A stretch of DNA of 64,000 nt from Anditalea andensis (lineage in GTDB: Bacteria; Bacteroidota; Bacteroidia; Cytophagales; Cyclobacteriaceae): NCBI RefSeq assembly GCF_000714815.1, contig NZ_JMIH01000034.1, positions 124,001 through 188,000 on the forward strand, written 5' to 3'. Positions 1 through 10,030 of this stretch are shown here, in pieces. Position 1 is the stretch's first letter. Each line of letters starts with the position of its first letter. The notes below the pieces were generated by a model that worked only from the letters and a program-made list of their open reading frames with translations, searched no databases and had not been told where the DNA came from. The position numbers were made by a program, and so were the translations under genes.

Positions 1-1706
1 ATTCTTACGGCTTTCTCTGCAGAGACAATTAGCATGAGTTTTGGTAAAACATTCAATGATGTAGCTAAACCATATCCCGTAGTGTTTCTTTTACTTTTAG
101 CAGTATCTTCTCCTCTTATCTGTTCACCGTTCTGTCTTAGCAGAATAGGGTTCATTCTCTCGATTTGCTGCTGATAAAATTTAGTAAAAAGGTTTGTCTT
201 TAAACGGGAATTAAATGCATTCATTTCATATGCTACCGCGGAGATATTCTTGGTAAGGTCTCTGGTACCTATAAATGACCGCTCAAGTTCCGTTTTCATC
301 AGATCCTGCTCCCTTCGGTCGATCGTATAATACATATGGTTAAAAACCACCCTGTGATTATCATTGATATCATAATTCAAACCTGATCTAAATGTAGTCA
401 CTTTCCGGTCTATATGGTTAATGGTCGGTGCCCCCTGCTGTGCACCTCCTGATCTTAATATGGGCGTACCGTTCAAACCTATACTTTTCTCACCAAACCA
501 GTTATAATTCCATCGCACGGTATCATTTACTACTTCATGTCTATCACTGTGCATGCCCGTAAAAGTGACTTCAAGCCCTTTAACCATAAAGTCTTTTTTA
601 TTGTAATTAAGGTTAAGTACATTAGATTGAGAAGTAGTAAATCTACCTTTATAGGGAATAGTCATATAGTTACCATGCTGGATTTCATTGTAGTCATTGG
701 AACCATTGAATCCTATTAGAAACTGGTCAGCCCACTTTACGTTAGTAAACCCCAACTGAATCTGTCCACCTGTAGACCGGTATGCATCGTTAAATCGCCT
801 GGTCCTGACATACTCGTATCGTCCGTTTGGAAGAATATTTCTGACAAACTTACCCCACACCTCATAGTTATTGTCAGAGTAATTATGAAATCCAGATGCT
901 CTGACGGTAAATCCATTTTTTTCATTACGGTACATGCTGCTAAAATTAGCCTGCAGGGTATTGAAAGACCCATAAGAAACCGAAGCAGTCAGGTTATTGC
1001 TCATATCTTGCTTCAATATGACATTGATAGCCCCGCCTAGTGCATCGTCTGATAGATGGGCCGGTATTACGCCTTTATAGACTTCTATCCGTTCGATCAA
1101 AGCCGGAGGGATGCTGTTAAGGCTAAAGGATGCCCCATAAGTAGAAATGGGAATACCATCTATAAATATCCGGACAGAATTCCCAGACATGCCGTTAAGA
1201 TTATAATTTACCGCTGAACCCAAACCTCCATTTTGGCGGACACGTATGCCGGCGGTTCTGTTTAATAGATCATTGGTTTGTAAGGATTGCAATGATGCCT
1301 TTTTGGTTTCAATTACATTAACAGCAAAGCCAGATTCTTCTATTTCCTTTTCAAAAGTTTTGCCTTCCACTACTACTTCACCCAGCTCTTCTTCGGACTC
1401 CTCCAGTATTACGATTATTTCCATTTTGTCCTGGGGCGCTACCTTTACCGGCACATCTTTTCTTTGGTATCCCAGGCCTGAAAGGTAGATGGAATGAGTC
1501 CCAGCCGAGAGCCCATTGATAGAAAAAAAACCATTCATATCAGTGACCGCTCCCAAAGATGAATCCTGTAATAGCACCATGATGCCAGGTAAGGTTTCAC
1601 CCTGACTGTTATAAGCCACACCTGATATACTACATTTCTGCCCTTGTGCCTTTACCGAAGCGCTAAAGCAGATCATAAATAGGAGTAACAAAAAGTATCT
1701 AGACAT
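1..1706 (-). CDS. TonB-dependent receptor, 3' end cut by window edge
   Basis: Outer membrane receptor for TonB-driven import of an unidentified ligand. The frame is open from the ATG at 1706 down to base 1, giving about 568 N-terminal residues; the rest of the barrel lies outside the window. In order I see a signal peptide (MSRYFLLLLFMICFSASVKAQ), a CarboxypepD-reg-like beta-sandwich at about residues 25-110, a plug domain at about 125-235 (conserved IDGIPIS and a RIEVYKG-like segment), and alternating-residue beta strands. It stands alone on the minus strand with no SusD partner in view. No clean TAnnTTTG promoter is seen upstream. The family is secure; the substrate is unknown and could be a siderophore, metal or glycan. 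Confidence 0.9.
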   Translation of the reverse strand, partial: MSRYFLLLLFMICFSASVKAQGQKCSISGVAYNSQGETLPGIMVLLQDSSLGAVTDMNGFFSINGLSAGTHSIYLSGLGYQRKDVPVKVAPQDKMEIIVILEESEEELGEVVVEGKTFEKEIEESGFAVNVIETKKASLQSLQTNDLLNRTAGIRVRQNGGLGSAVNYNLNGMSGNSVRIFIDGIPISTYGASFSLNSIPPALIERIEVYKGVIPAHLSDDALGGAINVILKQDMSNNLTASVSYGSFNTLQANFSSMYRNEKNGFTVRASGFHNYSDNNYEVWGKFVRNILPNGRYEYVRTRRFNDAYRSTGGQIQLGFTNVKWADQFLIGFNGSNDYNEIQHGNYMTIPYKGRFTTSQSNVLNLNYNKKDFMVKGLEVTFTGMHSDRHEVVNDTVRWNYNWFGEKSIGLNGTPILRSGGAQQGAPTINHIDRKVTTFRSGLNYDINDNHRVVFNHMYYTIDRREQDLMKTELERSFIGTRDLTKNISAVAYEMNAFNSRLKTNLFTKFYQQQIERMNPILLRQNGEQIRGEDTAKSKRNTTGYGLATSLNVLPKLMLIVSAEKAVR

Positions 1707-2073
1707 TATTTAGATCAATTTTAAACAATGCAAAGATGGAGTAAAGATTTTATTAATTAAAACTATTTAGATTAAATCTTAATAATAAATAACTATCGAA
1801 AAATGATTTCTATTAGGTATCTTCAATTTAATATTCATAGCTATATTAAAGCGATCTCCCAATAAGGAACTTGATTTAACAATCAGGCAATTAAACATAT
1901 TACCCATAGCATTATTACAAATAACGCATATGGGCCATATAAGCTTTATGTGAGTATATGTAAGTAAATCAATGAGACTTGTTATGAAAAGGGAGAGTTA
2001 TACTGTATAAATTGATTTTATTCAGGTTCGTATCACATCTAACGATATGCAATAAACAGCGTCCCTTCTATTT
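1707..2073. other. Intergenic region, no gene seen
   Basis: AT-rich spacer upstream of the minus-strand TonB receptor and downstream of the minus-strand MNT protein. I find no convincing open frame, hairpin or TAnnTTTG promoter; the nearest match (CATCTTTG on the minus strand near 1730) has no -33 partner at the expected distance. Confidence 0.6.
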
Positions 2074-2376
2074 TTATTTATGGTACAGTTTGACCTTTGT
2101 GCTGTTTATTCTTTTTTTTAAATAGGCATTTTTAATTTTGGTAGGTTCGAGCAAGTTTACGGGTCTACTGAGCAATGTTTCCAAACCTAATTTCAGATGC
2201 CGATAGGTTTCAACATACAAAAGAGGATCTTTTTCATCAATTTCCACCATAAGATCTACATAATCATTGGGGGTGTTGTTGCCTGTCGTAACCGACCCCA
2301 CTGCAAAAAGATAAGCTACCTTATTTTCTTCGCAAATCTGAGCTATCTGCTTAATATGTTTTATTAAATTATGCAT
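2074..2376 (-). CDS. MNT-type nucleotidyltransferase-like protein, degenerate active site
   Basis: A 100-residue protein of the minimal nucleotidyltransferase fold (MntA/MNT antitoxin type). The GS of the family signature is at residues 27-28, followed by TTGNNTP and then NDYVDLMVE. In active relatives this stretch ends SDxDLxVE, so aligning from GS without a gap puts Tyr39 at the first metal-binding Asp, and only Asp41 remains. Family members usually sit beside a HEPN (DUF86) toxin gene, but no HEPN frame is visible on either side. It may be a decayed or non-catalytic relic of a HEPN/MNT pair. Fold assignment is fairly good; loss of activity is inferred. Confidence 0.65.
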   Translation of the reverse strand: MHNLIKHIKQIAQICEENKVAYLFAVGSVTTGNNTPNDYVDLMVEIDEKDPLLYVETYRHLKLGLETLLSRPVNLLEPTKIKNAYLKKRINSTKVKLYHK

Positions 2377-2999
2377 ATTAAAAGTATTTAATATTCTAAT
2401 ATAACCAACAAACCATATTTTTTGTTAAAATTTACTAATAATTTATCAGAATTAGAATAATAATCACAGATTACACATCCATATGACAATATTAGATATC
2501 TTTTATAAAGTAAATTATAAGGTAGCAGGTATATTCTATACTTTCGGTTGTTAAAAGATGAGACTTGAGCTAAACTGGAACGGTATCCTGTATGCCCCTT
2601 TATATCAGGCCTGTTAACTCCATTTAGCACAATGGCTTGATCTTTAAAAAGTAAATGATAATGGAATGAGCTCTTTTGGCAGTGTGGGTTATAATGGAAG
2701 AGTTTATATAGTCAGCGTGGTATAAAGCCAAAACTCATTATTATTCCACTCCAATGTGGTGTAAAGCGAAAGATTCCGATTACATTTGGGGTTTAGATAT
2801 CATTTATTATAGTTAATCCACACATTTGCGTAATCCGGGGATCCACCAGTTTATGGTATAAAACGCGGATCAAACATTCCATTGAAAACAAAAAAGCCTC
2901 CGCAACTGATAAACATTAGCTACGGAGACTTTATATGAATTTTAATAAGGGATCCTAGAACTATTAGATCCACTCAAAAAAAGTAATATTTATAACTGC
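2377..2999. other. Intergenic region with short repeats and a terminator
   Basis: About 620 bases without a convincing gene. An 80-codon minus-strand frame at 2388-2630 shows no family features and I leave it out. A 12-base element GTGGTATAAAGC occurs at 2717-2728 and, with one change, at 2756-2767, with a weaker third version near 2853. The terminator for the downstream SDR gene lies near 2895-2932. Confidence 0.5.
2895..2932 (-). terminator. Rho-independent terminator of the SDR gene
   Basis: Read on the minus strand, AAGTCTCCGTAGC and GTTGCGGAGGCTTT form a hairpin with minor mismatches around a CTCCG/CGGAG core, followed by a run of six T. It lies about 70 bases past the stop of the SDR gene. 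Confidence 0.75.
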
Positions 3000-3788
3000 T
3001 TAGAAGACGCTTTTAACTATTCCACCATCCACCCTGAGGGCAGCTCCATTGATACCGGAGGCCTTGGGACTACATACGAAAGCTACCAGATTGGCGATCT
3101 CCTCTGGTTGGAGCAGTCTGCCCAAAATGGAAGTAGGTCGGTTTTCTTCCATGAATTTTTTCATGCCTTCTTCTATGTCTACATCAGAAAATTGTTCTTT
3201 AATAAGTTTTCTGACACTTTCGGTTTCCGTAGATCCTGGCATCACAGTGTTTACAGTTACGTTGGTTCCTGAGGTTAATTCTGCTAAATTTCGCGAAATT
3301 GAAAGCATCATTGTTTTGGTGGCGCCATAGTGCCCCATATTTGGATCAGGGTTAACCGCTGTTTCAGAAGATATAAGAATTACCCTTCCTTCTCCTTTGT
3401 CGATCATTTTCTTAGTATAATACTGACTCATCCGAACCGCGCTCATGATATTGACATTAAAGATATTTTGCCAGTCCTCCTCAGTGGATTCAAAAAACGG
3501 AATCGCTTCGTAATAGCCTACATTATTGATCAAAATATCTACATCAGGATATTGTTCAATAATTTTATCGCAGTTTTCCTTCTTACCCAAATCACCTACA
3601 GCACTTTTGAAATTTTCGCTGCCAGTGCTTTCTTTTAGCGATTTGATAGCTTTGCTCACTGATTCCTCTGAGCGGCCATTAACGATTACCGTGGCCCCTT
3701 CTTTAGCGAGTGTATCAGCAATGGCAAATCCTATTCCTCCGGAAGAAGCTGTTACCAGGGCAGTTTTGTTTTTCAATTGTAAATCCAT
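3000..3788 (-). CDS. Short-chain dehydrogenase/reductase (SDR)
   Basis: A 262-residue classical SDR, a cytosolic NAD(P)-dependent oxidoreductase. The Rossmann cofactor motif ASSGGIG is at residues 14-20, the structural NNVG at 88-91, and the catalytic Ser141, Tyr154 and Lys158 (YGATK) are all present. The Asn-Gly-Arg at 37-39 after the second strand favours NADP(H), by family convention. The C-terminal DGG-like segment (VDGGI) is intact and the length is normal. It is monocistronic, with its own terminator downstream. The substrate cannot be told from sequence. Confidence 0.88.
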   Translation of the reverse strand: MDLQLKNKTALVTASSGGIGFAIADTLAKEGATVIVNGRSEESVSKAIKSLKESTGSENFKSAVGDLGKKENCDKIIEQYPDVDILINNVGYYEAIPFFESTEEDWQNIFNVNIMSAVRMSQYYTKKMIDKGEGRVILISSETAVNPDPNMGHYGATKTMMLSISRNLAELTSGTNVTVNTVMPGSTETESVRKLIKEQFSDVDIEEGMKKFMEENRPTSILGRLLQPEEIANLVAFVCSPKASGINGAALRVDGGIVKSVF

Positions 3789-4003
3789 ATTAATTTGATA
3801 AATTAGGTTATAAGTTTGATTTATATATTTACAACAGGTATATGGACCTTATGTTTAGCTTTAATAAAGCTTGGAATTTCAGTCAATTTATTGATCACAT
3901 GATTTTATCTCCATAAGTGAAGCAGCGTAGAAGCTAATAATGCATCATTGGACAAGTACCTCAGGGGTTTTGAATCCATTCTATTCAAAACACTTCAAAT
4001 TGA

Positions 4004-5614
4004 TCAATACCCGGGATTTTGAGCGAAGTCATTTTTGGTTCTGTCTATTTGGGTTTGGGGGATAGGCCTTAGCAGGTGATGTTCTTGGATATTGGGACCA
4101 CCATATGGATTATATTTCCGCACCCTTTCTATCAACTTCCCTGTTCGTTTTAAATCCGTCCATCTATGCAATTCTCCACAAAGCTCCCGGCCTCTTTCAT
4201 CCAGAATTTCGTCTATACTTAATTGTTCAGGCCTGATTAGAGGAATAGCCATGCCAGGAAACGCGGCCCGTTTTCTGACTTCATTGAAGTAAAAGGCGGC
4301 TTCATCCAGTTTACCCTGCATCATCAAAGCCTCAGAGGCGATAAGATAAGTTTCTGCTAAGCGCATATACATGTAATCCCGCCCATTGTTTCTGGTGTAT
4401 GGATACCGGTGCTTTTGGACAGTCGGTGAATTGACGGTATTTCTGTCTTTTATTCTGACAAGTCTATAAGGATATTTAGCCACGTCTGCATCCGGAACTT
4501 CCTGTATGATAGGGTCATTGGTAAACCATGCAGCTGTATCCCCTATGCTCTTGCCCTGAGGCAGATTGGGAGCATCGTTATATTCCCAGACTTCTTTAAA
4601 GGTCACACTGTATCTGGTATCATTGCGGATATGTAACCCTTCCTTTCTGTAATCATTACCAAACAAGGTGGTCAGGGCATAATCTGTAGGCCAAAACCTG
4701 GCAATACCTGTATGATACATATCGTCCCCTATCAATCCTGCCAATAACCATTGCCGAGGGGCAAAATAGCGCTGAAGCTCATTTCCAGGATTATTGACTT
4801 CGGGGTTATCCCCCCACTGAACTGCCCAAATTACCTCTTCATGTCTCTGGTTAAATGGATCAAATACATCTTTATATTGGTCCAATAACCTATGCCTACC
4901 TGAGGTTATTACCTGGATGGCAAGCGAAGCTGCTTTTTCCCAATTACCTATGGTGAGATATACCTTAGCAAGATGATTTACGGCCGCTATTTGGGTAGGC
5001 CTGCCATATTGGGGCTGCTGTGATGGTAAATGTTCTATAGCATATGTTAAGTCAGCAATGATAGCTTCATATACTTCGGCCTCCGGCACCCGGTAAGCTT
5101 CAAGCTCTACTTTCCGAGTTTCTTCCAAAGTAAGGTGCAAAGGTCCAAAGTGCTGCACCAATACAAAATAATAATGCGCTCTCAAAAACTTCGCTTCAGC
5201 AATTTTCTGAACTTTTAAGCTTTGGTCTAAATTAGGTATATCCTCTGCACGACTGATTACCGTATTGACGTAATTTATTCCTTTGTAAAACGGCTCCCAC
5301 ACCAGCTCATCCCCAGAAGGAGACAGTACGGTAGAGGAATTTAATCCAGCCCCATAAGTGTCCCACTCTGAGTTATAACTTTGGCCTTCCTGAAACAAAT
5401 CTGTACCATACAAATTCATCAACATCCCAGGTTCTCTGCCATAAAACCCTCGTAAGGGAACATATGCGCCGATCAGTGCCTCATCCAATCCTTCAGCAGT
5501 AGAAAATTGAGTATCAGCCACTGTATCCGTTATCATATTTTCAGTAAGGTCCACACAGCTGGCAAAGCACAGGTTAATGATCCCGCACAGTATGATGTAT
5601 TTTGTTTTTTTCAT
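4004..5614 (-). CDS. SusD/RagB family surface glycan-binding lipoprotein
   Basis: A 536-residue SusD-like outer membrane lipoprotein that captures ligand above its SusC partner. The N-terminus MKKTKYIILCGIINLCFASC ends in a lipobox cysteine at residue 20. The rest has the SusD pattern: TPR-like helices (for example AKFLRAHYYFVLVQHFGP), then a RagB/SusD C-terminal region with RLAETYLIASEA and RGRELCGELHRWTDLKRTGKL. It begins 22 nt after the SusC stop and is the last gene of the sigma/FecR/SusC/SusD set. A weak hairpin (GTTTTGAAT/ATTCAAAAC, 3967-3991) follows the stop but lacks a T run. The ligand is unknown; no glycoside hydrolase is attached to the locus. Confidence 0.93.
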   Translation of the reverse strand: MKKTKYIILCGIINLCFASCVDLTENMITDTVADTQFSTAEGLDEALIGAYVPLRGFYGREPGMLMNLYGTDLFQEGQSYNSEWDTYGAGLNSSTVLSPSGDELVWEPFYKGINYVNTVISRAEDIPNLDQSLKVQKIAEAKFLRAHYYFVLVQHFGPLHLTLEETRKVELEAYRVPEAEVYEAIIADLTYAIEHLPSQQPQYGRPTQIAAVNHLAKVYLTIGNWEKAASLAIQVITSGRHRLLDQYKDVFDPFNQRHEEVIWAVQWGDNPEVNNPGNELQRYFAPRQWLLAGLIGDDMYHTGIARFWPTDYALTTLFGNDYRKEGLHIRNDTRYSVTFKEVWEYNDAPNLPQGKSIGDTAAWFTNDPIIQEVPDADVAKYPYRLVRIKDRNTVNSPTVQKHRYPYTRNNGRDYMYMRLAETYLIASEALMMQGKLDEAAFYFNEVRKRAAFPGMAIPLIRPEQLSIDEILDERGRELCGELHRWTDLKRTGKLIERVRKYNPYGGPNIQEHHLLRPIPQTQIDRTKNDFAQNPGY

Positions 5615-5636
5615 TTCGTTTTGATTTAGATGTGTA

Positions 5637-8600
5637 TTAGAAGCCTACTTCTATACCTAGTAAGAATGTTCGGTAATTTGGCATATCGTGATTTCTTGCC
5701 CCCTCTGGATCTAATCCAGGAAAATCGGTAAAAGTAAATGGATTCTGGACACCTGCATATGTCCTGATTCTGTTAATATTTAATTTCTCCGTTAAAGGAT
5801 TAGGAAGTGAATAGCCTAAAGTGATATTCCTGACCCTGATGAAGCTCGCATCAAAATAGGCCATAGGAGTAGAATAGGCATGGCCTCTCACCCTGGGCTG
5901 AGGAAATTCATTGCTGGGATTATCAGGTGTCCAGTAGTCTACATTTCTGGAGTTCAGGTTATACCCTCTTCTCAGATTGATCATTCCGCCCAAAGAAGTT
6001 CCTCCTGCCTCACTGTAAATATTTACTCCCTGGGTGGTATATATAAAAACTGCAAGATCGAAATTTTTGTAATTAAACCTATTGTTTATACTTCCCGACC
6101 AACTGGGTATATCAGAACCTAGTATAATACGGTCATTTGCATCTATTTTTCCATCCTGGTTGATATCACTTAATTTCATATCACCTGGACGCTGTCCATA
6201 ACTTACAGCCGCTTCTCTTTCATATTCCTGCCAGATGCCTTCAAATCTCCAGTCATAATATACATTAATGGGCTGTCCTATAAACCAGCCGTTTCCAGGG
6301 TCATCTTCTTTGCCTCCATACAGCTCTATGATCTCGTTTTTATTAGTGTGGAACACCACATCAGTCACCCATTTGAACCCTCCCGGTTTTCTGGAATCAA
6401 AGTTTATTATGGATAAGTTAAACTCAAATCCCCGGTTTCTGGTAGAACCAATGTTTTCAAGTACACTAGCAAACCCTGAAGTGGGAGGTAATTGCCTATT
6501 CATCAGCAAATCGATGGTGTTTTGTTGATAAATACCTACAGTACCTGAAACCCTATTATTCAAAATGCCGAAATCAATACCCAAATCCAGCTGCCTTGTC
6601 CTCTCCCATCTCAATTCCGAATTGGCCAGCTCTAAATTTTGAAAACCGAAAACAGATTGGTCACCAAATGAATAGCCAACACGGCCTACCCTTCCCTGTG
6701 TCTGATAGGGATTGATACCCGTATTGCCCACATCTCCATAGCTAGCCCGGAATTTAACTTCATCAAAAAATTGCTGCCTACCAAAGAACCTTTCCTGATC
6801 TATCAGCCAGGCAAAAGCAGCAGAGGGGAATAAACCGTATTTATTACCTTCAGCAAGCCTGGAGGAGCCATCTACCCTGCCTGTTATGGTAAACATGTAC
6901 CTGTCCATCAGCCCATAATTTACACGCAACATATAGGATTCCAACGCCCATTCATTCAAAAAGGAATTTCTACCGGTCGTTTCTTCAGCAGTCCCTATGT
7001 TGTGATATCGCTGCTGCTCGAAGGGGAGTCCTCTTACCGAAGTGGCCATACCAAGGGCCCGCATGGTCTGTACACTATATAAGCCTGTTGCTTTTATATT
7101 ATGGTTTTCACCAAAATTCTTGCTGTAATTGATAATGTTTTCAAACAAAACATTACTCGTTCTGCTGTTTTCTATAGCAGCTGTAGAAGTCTGCCAAGTG
7201 TGGGTGCCTCTTTCATAGTAGGTCAAGTCAGGTGCAAAATTAAACCTATAACTCAACCCTTCCAGTAACTCAAGTTCCGCATAAAGATTGGCTATAATAC
7301 GGGTCCTGTCTCTTCTGTCTATTACCAAGTCTCTGTTCAGTGCCAATACAGGAAAGCTTTCACCCACAGCAAATTCGCTGGTCAGTGCCCCTAACCCCCT
7401 TTCAGGCCAATCTAACGGGCTTCCCAAAAGCAGATCCCTAATATTGCCTCCTCTATGCTCATTACTGTAAGTAACCTGAGAAGTCACCCCTGCTCTGAGG
7501 CGTCGATTTACTTTTTGATCTAGGTTAACCCTGCCTACGAAACGGGAAAAATCATTGTTGTCCAATATGGATTTATGATCAAGGAATGTTCCGGAAATAG
7601 CATATTTCGTATCCTCCGTTCCTCCGCGCACGCTCAATTGGTGGTTTTGTTGCAACCCGGTTTCGAAGACCTCCTTTTGCCAGTCTGTATCAACACCATT
7701 TTGAATAGCTTCCCGTTCCCAGTCCATAAACAGGGCCTCATCTGTGGTATAAGAGCCATCCTGTCTGGCTGCCTGCCTCTGCATTTCTGTATATTGCTGT
7801 GCGTTCATTAAATCCACCCTATTCGCGATCCGCTGAATACCTGCGAATGCACTATATTCTATCTGGGTCTGCCCAGAAAAACCACCCCGGGTAGTGATCA
7901 AAATGACACCATTAGAACCCCTAGACCCATATATAGCTGTAGCGGAGGCATCTTTCAATATTTCTATGGACGCTATATCGGACGGGTTTATATCCATCAA
8001 ATTGCCTTCAATGGGAATTCCATCCATCACGATCAATGGATCATTCCCCGCTACAAGTGATCTAGAACCTCTTATTCTTACTGTGGATCCAGCGCCAGGT
8101 CTATAGCTGTCCGCTACTACATCTACTCCTGCAGCTTTTCCCTGCAGTAAATTTTCGAAGGAATAAATAGGTTCGCTTATGATATCTTGCCTCCCTATAG
8201 AAGCTATAGATCCTGTCATTTCCCTTCTCTGTACTGTACCATATCCCACCACCACAAATTCATCTATATTATTATCAGATGGTATGAGTTTTATGGATAA
8301 AGTTTGCGCTTCTGTCAAAGTTACTTCTTGTGAATCATATCCGATATAGGAGAAAATCAACGTTTGTCCGGCTTCCGCGTCCAGGCTGAAATCTCCAGCT
8401 AAATCAGTAACTGTTCCTTTGGAGGTGCCTTTCACTATAATATTAACCCCTGGCAAAGGTTCGTCACTTTCCTGATCCCTCACCCTACCGCTTATCTGGA
8501 TACGAATGGCAGGTGTAAGTGGGAGATTATCCATTTGCTCCCTGACAGCTATATTGGTATTGATCTGCTTGAACCGTAACTGGGTTACCTTAGTGATTTC

Positions 8601-8885
8601 CACTAAAAGGGATTCTAAATCAATCGATTTTTTTGATAGGGTAATTTTTTGGTTTAATCCCAATTTTCCCTCGTAAGTAAATACAAAATCGCTCTGCCGT
8701 TCTACCAATTTCAATATTTGATCGACTCGATAGTCCTTTAGCGAAAAATTAATGATCGTATTCTTTAGCTGTTGAGCATCTGAACTGGAGGCCAATACCA
8801 TACTGGTCGCTATATGCAGTAGCATTCCTACCAGTAATATCCGGGCAAAGACCCCCATAGACTTGAGAAGTAAGGGTGTTTTCAT
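5637..8885 (-). CDS. SusC/RagA TonB-dependent transporter with STN domain
   Basis: A 1082-residue outer membrane transporter that pairs with the SusD protein downstream. After the signal segment (to about residue 38) there is an STN domain at about 45-115, a CarboxypepD-reg-like domain at about 130-210 (SGRVRDQESDEPLPGVNIIVKG), a plug from about 215 with the SusC-type VVGYGTVQRREMTGSI segment and DGIPIEGNL, then the barrel ending in a terminal aromatic (VGF). The STN domain is the usual handle for FecR-type cell-surface signalling, and fecR and an ECF sigma gene lie directly upstream, so transport and transcription are probably coupled. Substrate not identifiable by eye. Confidence 0.95.
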   Translation of the reverse strand: MKTPLLLKSMGVFARILLVGMLLHIATSMVLASSSDAQQLKNTIINFSLKDYRVDQILKLVERQSDFVFTYEGKLGLNQKITLSKKSIDLESLLVEITKVTQLRFKQINTNIAVREQMDNLPLTPAIRIQISGRVRDQESDEPLPGVNIIVKGTSKGTVTDLAGDFSLDAEAGQTLIFSYIGYDSQEVTLTEAQTLSIKLIPSDNNIDEFVVVGYGTVQRREMTGSIASIGRQDIISEPIYSFENLLQGKAAGVDVVADSYRPGAGSTVRIRGSRSLVAGNDPLIVMDGIPIEGNLMDINPSDIASIEILKDASATAIYGSRGSNGVILITTRGGFSGQTQIEYSAFAGIQRIANRVDLMNAQQYTEMQRQAARQDGSYTTDEALFMDWEREAIQNGVDTDWQKEVFETGLQQNHQLSVRGGTEDTKYAISGTFLDHKSILDNNDFSRFVGRVNLDQKVNRRLRAGVTSQVTYSNEHRGGNIRDLLLGSPLDWPERGLGALTSEFAVGESFPVLALNRDLVIDRRDRTRIIANLYAELELLEGLSYRFNFAPDLTYYERGTHTWQTSTAAIENSRTSNVLFENIINYSKNFGENHNIKATGLYSVQTMRALGMATSVRGLPFEQQRYHNIGTAEETTGRNSFLNEWALESYMLRVNYGLMDRYMFTITGRVDGSSRLAEGNKYGLFPSAAFAWLIDQERFFGRQQFFDEVKFRASYGDVGNTGINPYQTQGRVGRVGYSFGDQSVFGFQNLELANSELRWERTRQLDLGIDFGILNNRVSGTVGIYQQNTIDLLMNRQLPPTSGFASVLENIGSTRNRGFEFNLSIINFDSRKPGGFKWVTDVVFHTNKNEIIELYGGKEDDPGNGWFIGQPINVYYDWRFEGIWQEYEREAAVSYGQRPGDMKLSDINQDGKIDANDRIILGSDIPSWSGSINNRFNYKNFDLAVFIYTTQGVNIYSEAGGTSLGGMINLRRGYNLNSRNVDYWTPDNPSNEFPQPRVRGHAYSTPMAYFDASFIRVRNITLGYSLPNPLTEKLNINRIRTYAGVQNPFTFTDFPGLDPEGARNHDMPNYRTFLLGIEVGF

Positions 8886-8949
8886 AATTTATAGTGTGTA
8901 TTTGGTTTATAAGGTGTTCTTTTAATTGTTGCATTATTGGTAGATTCTA

Positions 8950-9915
8950 TCAGGAGCAGTCCATAGCTGATATGATAAGCTTCTTATGATCGATTTTATA
9001 TTCCAGTGATATAGCATATGAAATGGACTCCAATATTTCCACCAGGGAATTATATTGGTATTTTCCTGTCACGGTACAAGCATACTGGTGTGGATCCATT
9101 TGCCATTCAACCTGCTCTATGTCATACCATTCCACCAATTCATCTATAGCGAGCTTTATAGGAGTATGGTCAAATATGATCTCACCTTTGGTCCAGGCAA
9201 ATTCTTTATCTATATCTATCAGGTCCTTGGTAAAGGTCCCTTTCAAATGATCAATACTTATCTTTTCCTTTGGTATTAGGTAGTGGGACGAATGTGAATC
9301 GTTTACACTGACTTTTCCGGTTAATATCGCTACAGTCGTAAATGCCTCCTTTTTGGCATTTACAGTAAATGATGTTCCCAGTACGGTCACAGCCACTCCA
9401 TCTGCCATTACTACAAAAGGAGATGCTACATGAGGCACGATGTCAAAAAAAGCTTGACCTTTAAGATGTACGGTACGGTTGGTTTGAAAATTGGCAGCAA
9501 ATTTTAAAGATGAATTGCCTTGAAGATATACTGTGGATTTATCCGGTAGGATAATTCGTTTCCTTATTTTGTTCACAGTAATGATTTCCTGCCAATCTAT
9601 TTCTTCTAAAGAATTTAAAATCGGCTTCTGCTGGTATTTTATCTGGAAAAGTAAAAAAGAGACTGTAAATAATAGACCAATGACTGCAGCATATTTCCAT
9701 AAGAAAGACATGTCTGAAGTAACTTTTTTCTTTAAATAGCGGTTGAAAAAAATTCTTTGTCTAACTTTTATTGATTTTATCTGACCGGGTGATAAATACG
9801 GAGTCTCGGTTTCATATAGCTCATACCAGTGGTCCAGGATCTCCTGTTCCTCCCTGTTGATTGTACCATTTAACTGTTTATAGATAAGTTTCCTGTAATA
9901 TGCTGAATTCATCAC
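8950..9915 (-). CDS. FecR family anti-sigma factor
   Basis: A 321-residue inner membrane regulator that transmits receptor occupancy to its ECF sigma factor. Visible parts: an N-terminal cytoplasmic sigma-binding region (about 1-75, including YKQLNGTINREEQEILDHW), one transmembrane helix at about 78-98 (WKYAAVIGLLFTVSFLLF), a periplasmic FecR domain at about 110-215 with the DKSTVYLQGNSSLKF and GQAFFDI segments typical of the family, and a DUF4974-like C-terminal domain at about 245-320. It lies between the sigma gene (115 nt upstream) and susC (64 nt downstream), the standard order for this regulatory cassette. Confidence 0.93.
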   Translation of the reverse strand: MMNSAYYRKLIYKQLNGTINREEQEILDHWYELYETETPYLSPGQIKSIKVRQRIFFNRYLKKKVTSDMSFLWKYAAVIGLLFTVSFLLFQIKYQQKPILNSLEEIDWQEIITVNKIRKRIILPDKSTVYLQGNSSLKFAANFQTNRTVHLKGQAFFDIVPHVASPFVVMADGVAVTVLGTSFTVNAKKEAFTTVAILTGKVSVNDSHSSHYLIPKEKISIDHLKGTFTKDLIDIDKEFAWTKGEIIFDHTPIKLAIDELVEWYDIEQVEWQMDPHQYACTVTGKYQYNSLVEILESISYAISLEYKIDHKKLIISAMDCS

Positions 9916-10030
9916 ATGTATTGTATTTACACTTACATGTCCCTGATTTCACTCGGATATACCTAAAATTTGGATTGTGTAATTATTATTAAATGCTGCA
10001 CTTATTATTTAAAAATTAACACTAAAAATT

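Noticed and set aside
2388-2630. 80-codon minus-strand frame upstream of the MNT gene
   Set aside because: No family features, biased composition, and it lacks the HEPN RxxxxH motif that would be expected of a toxin partner.
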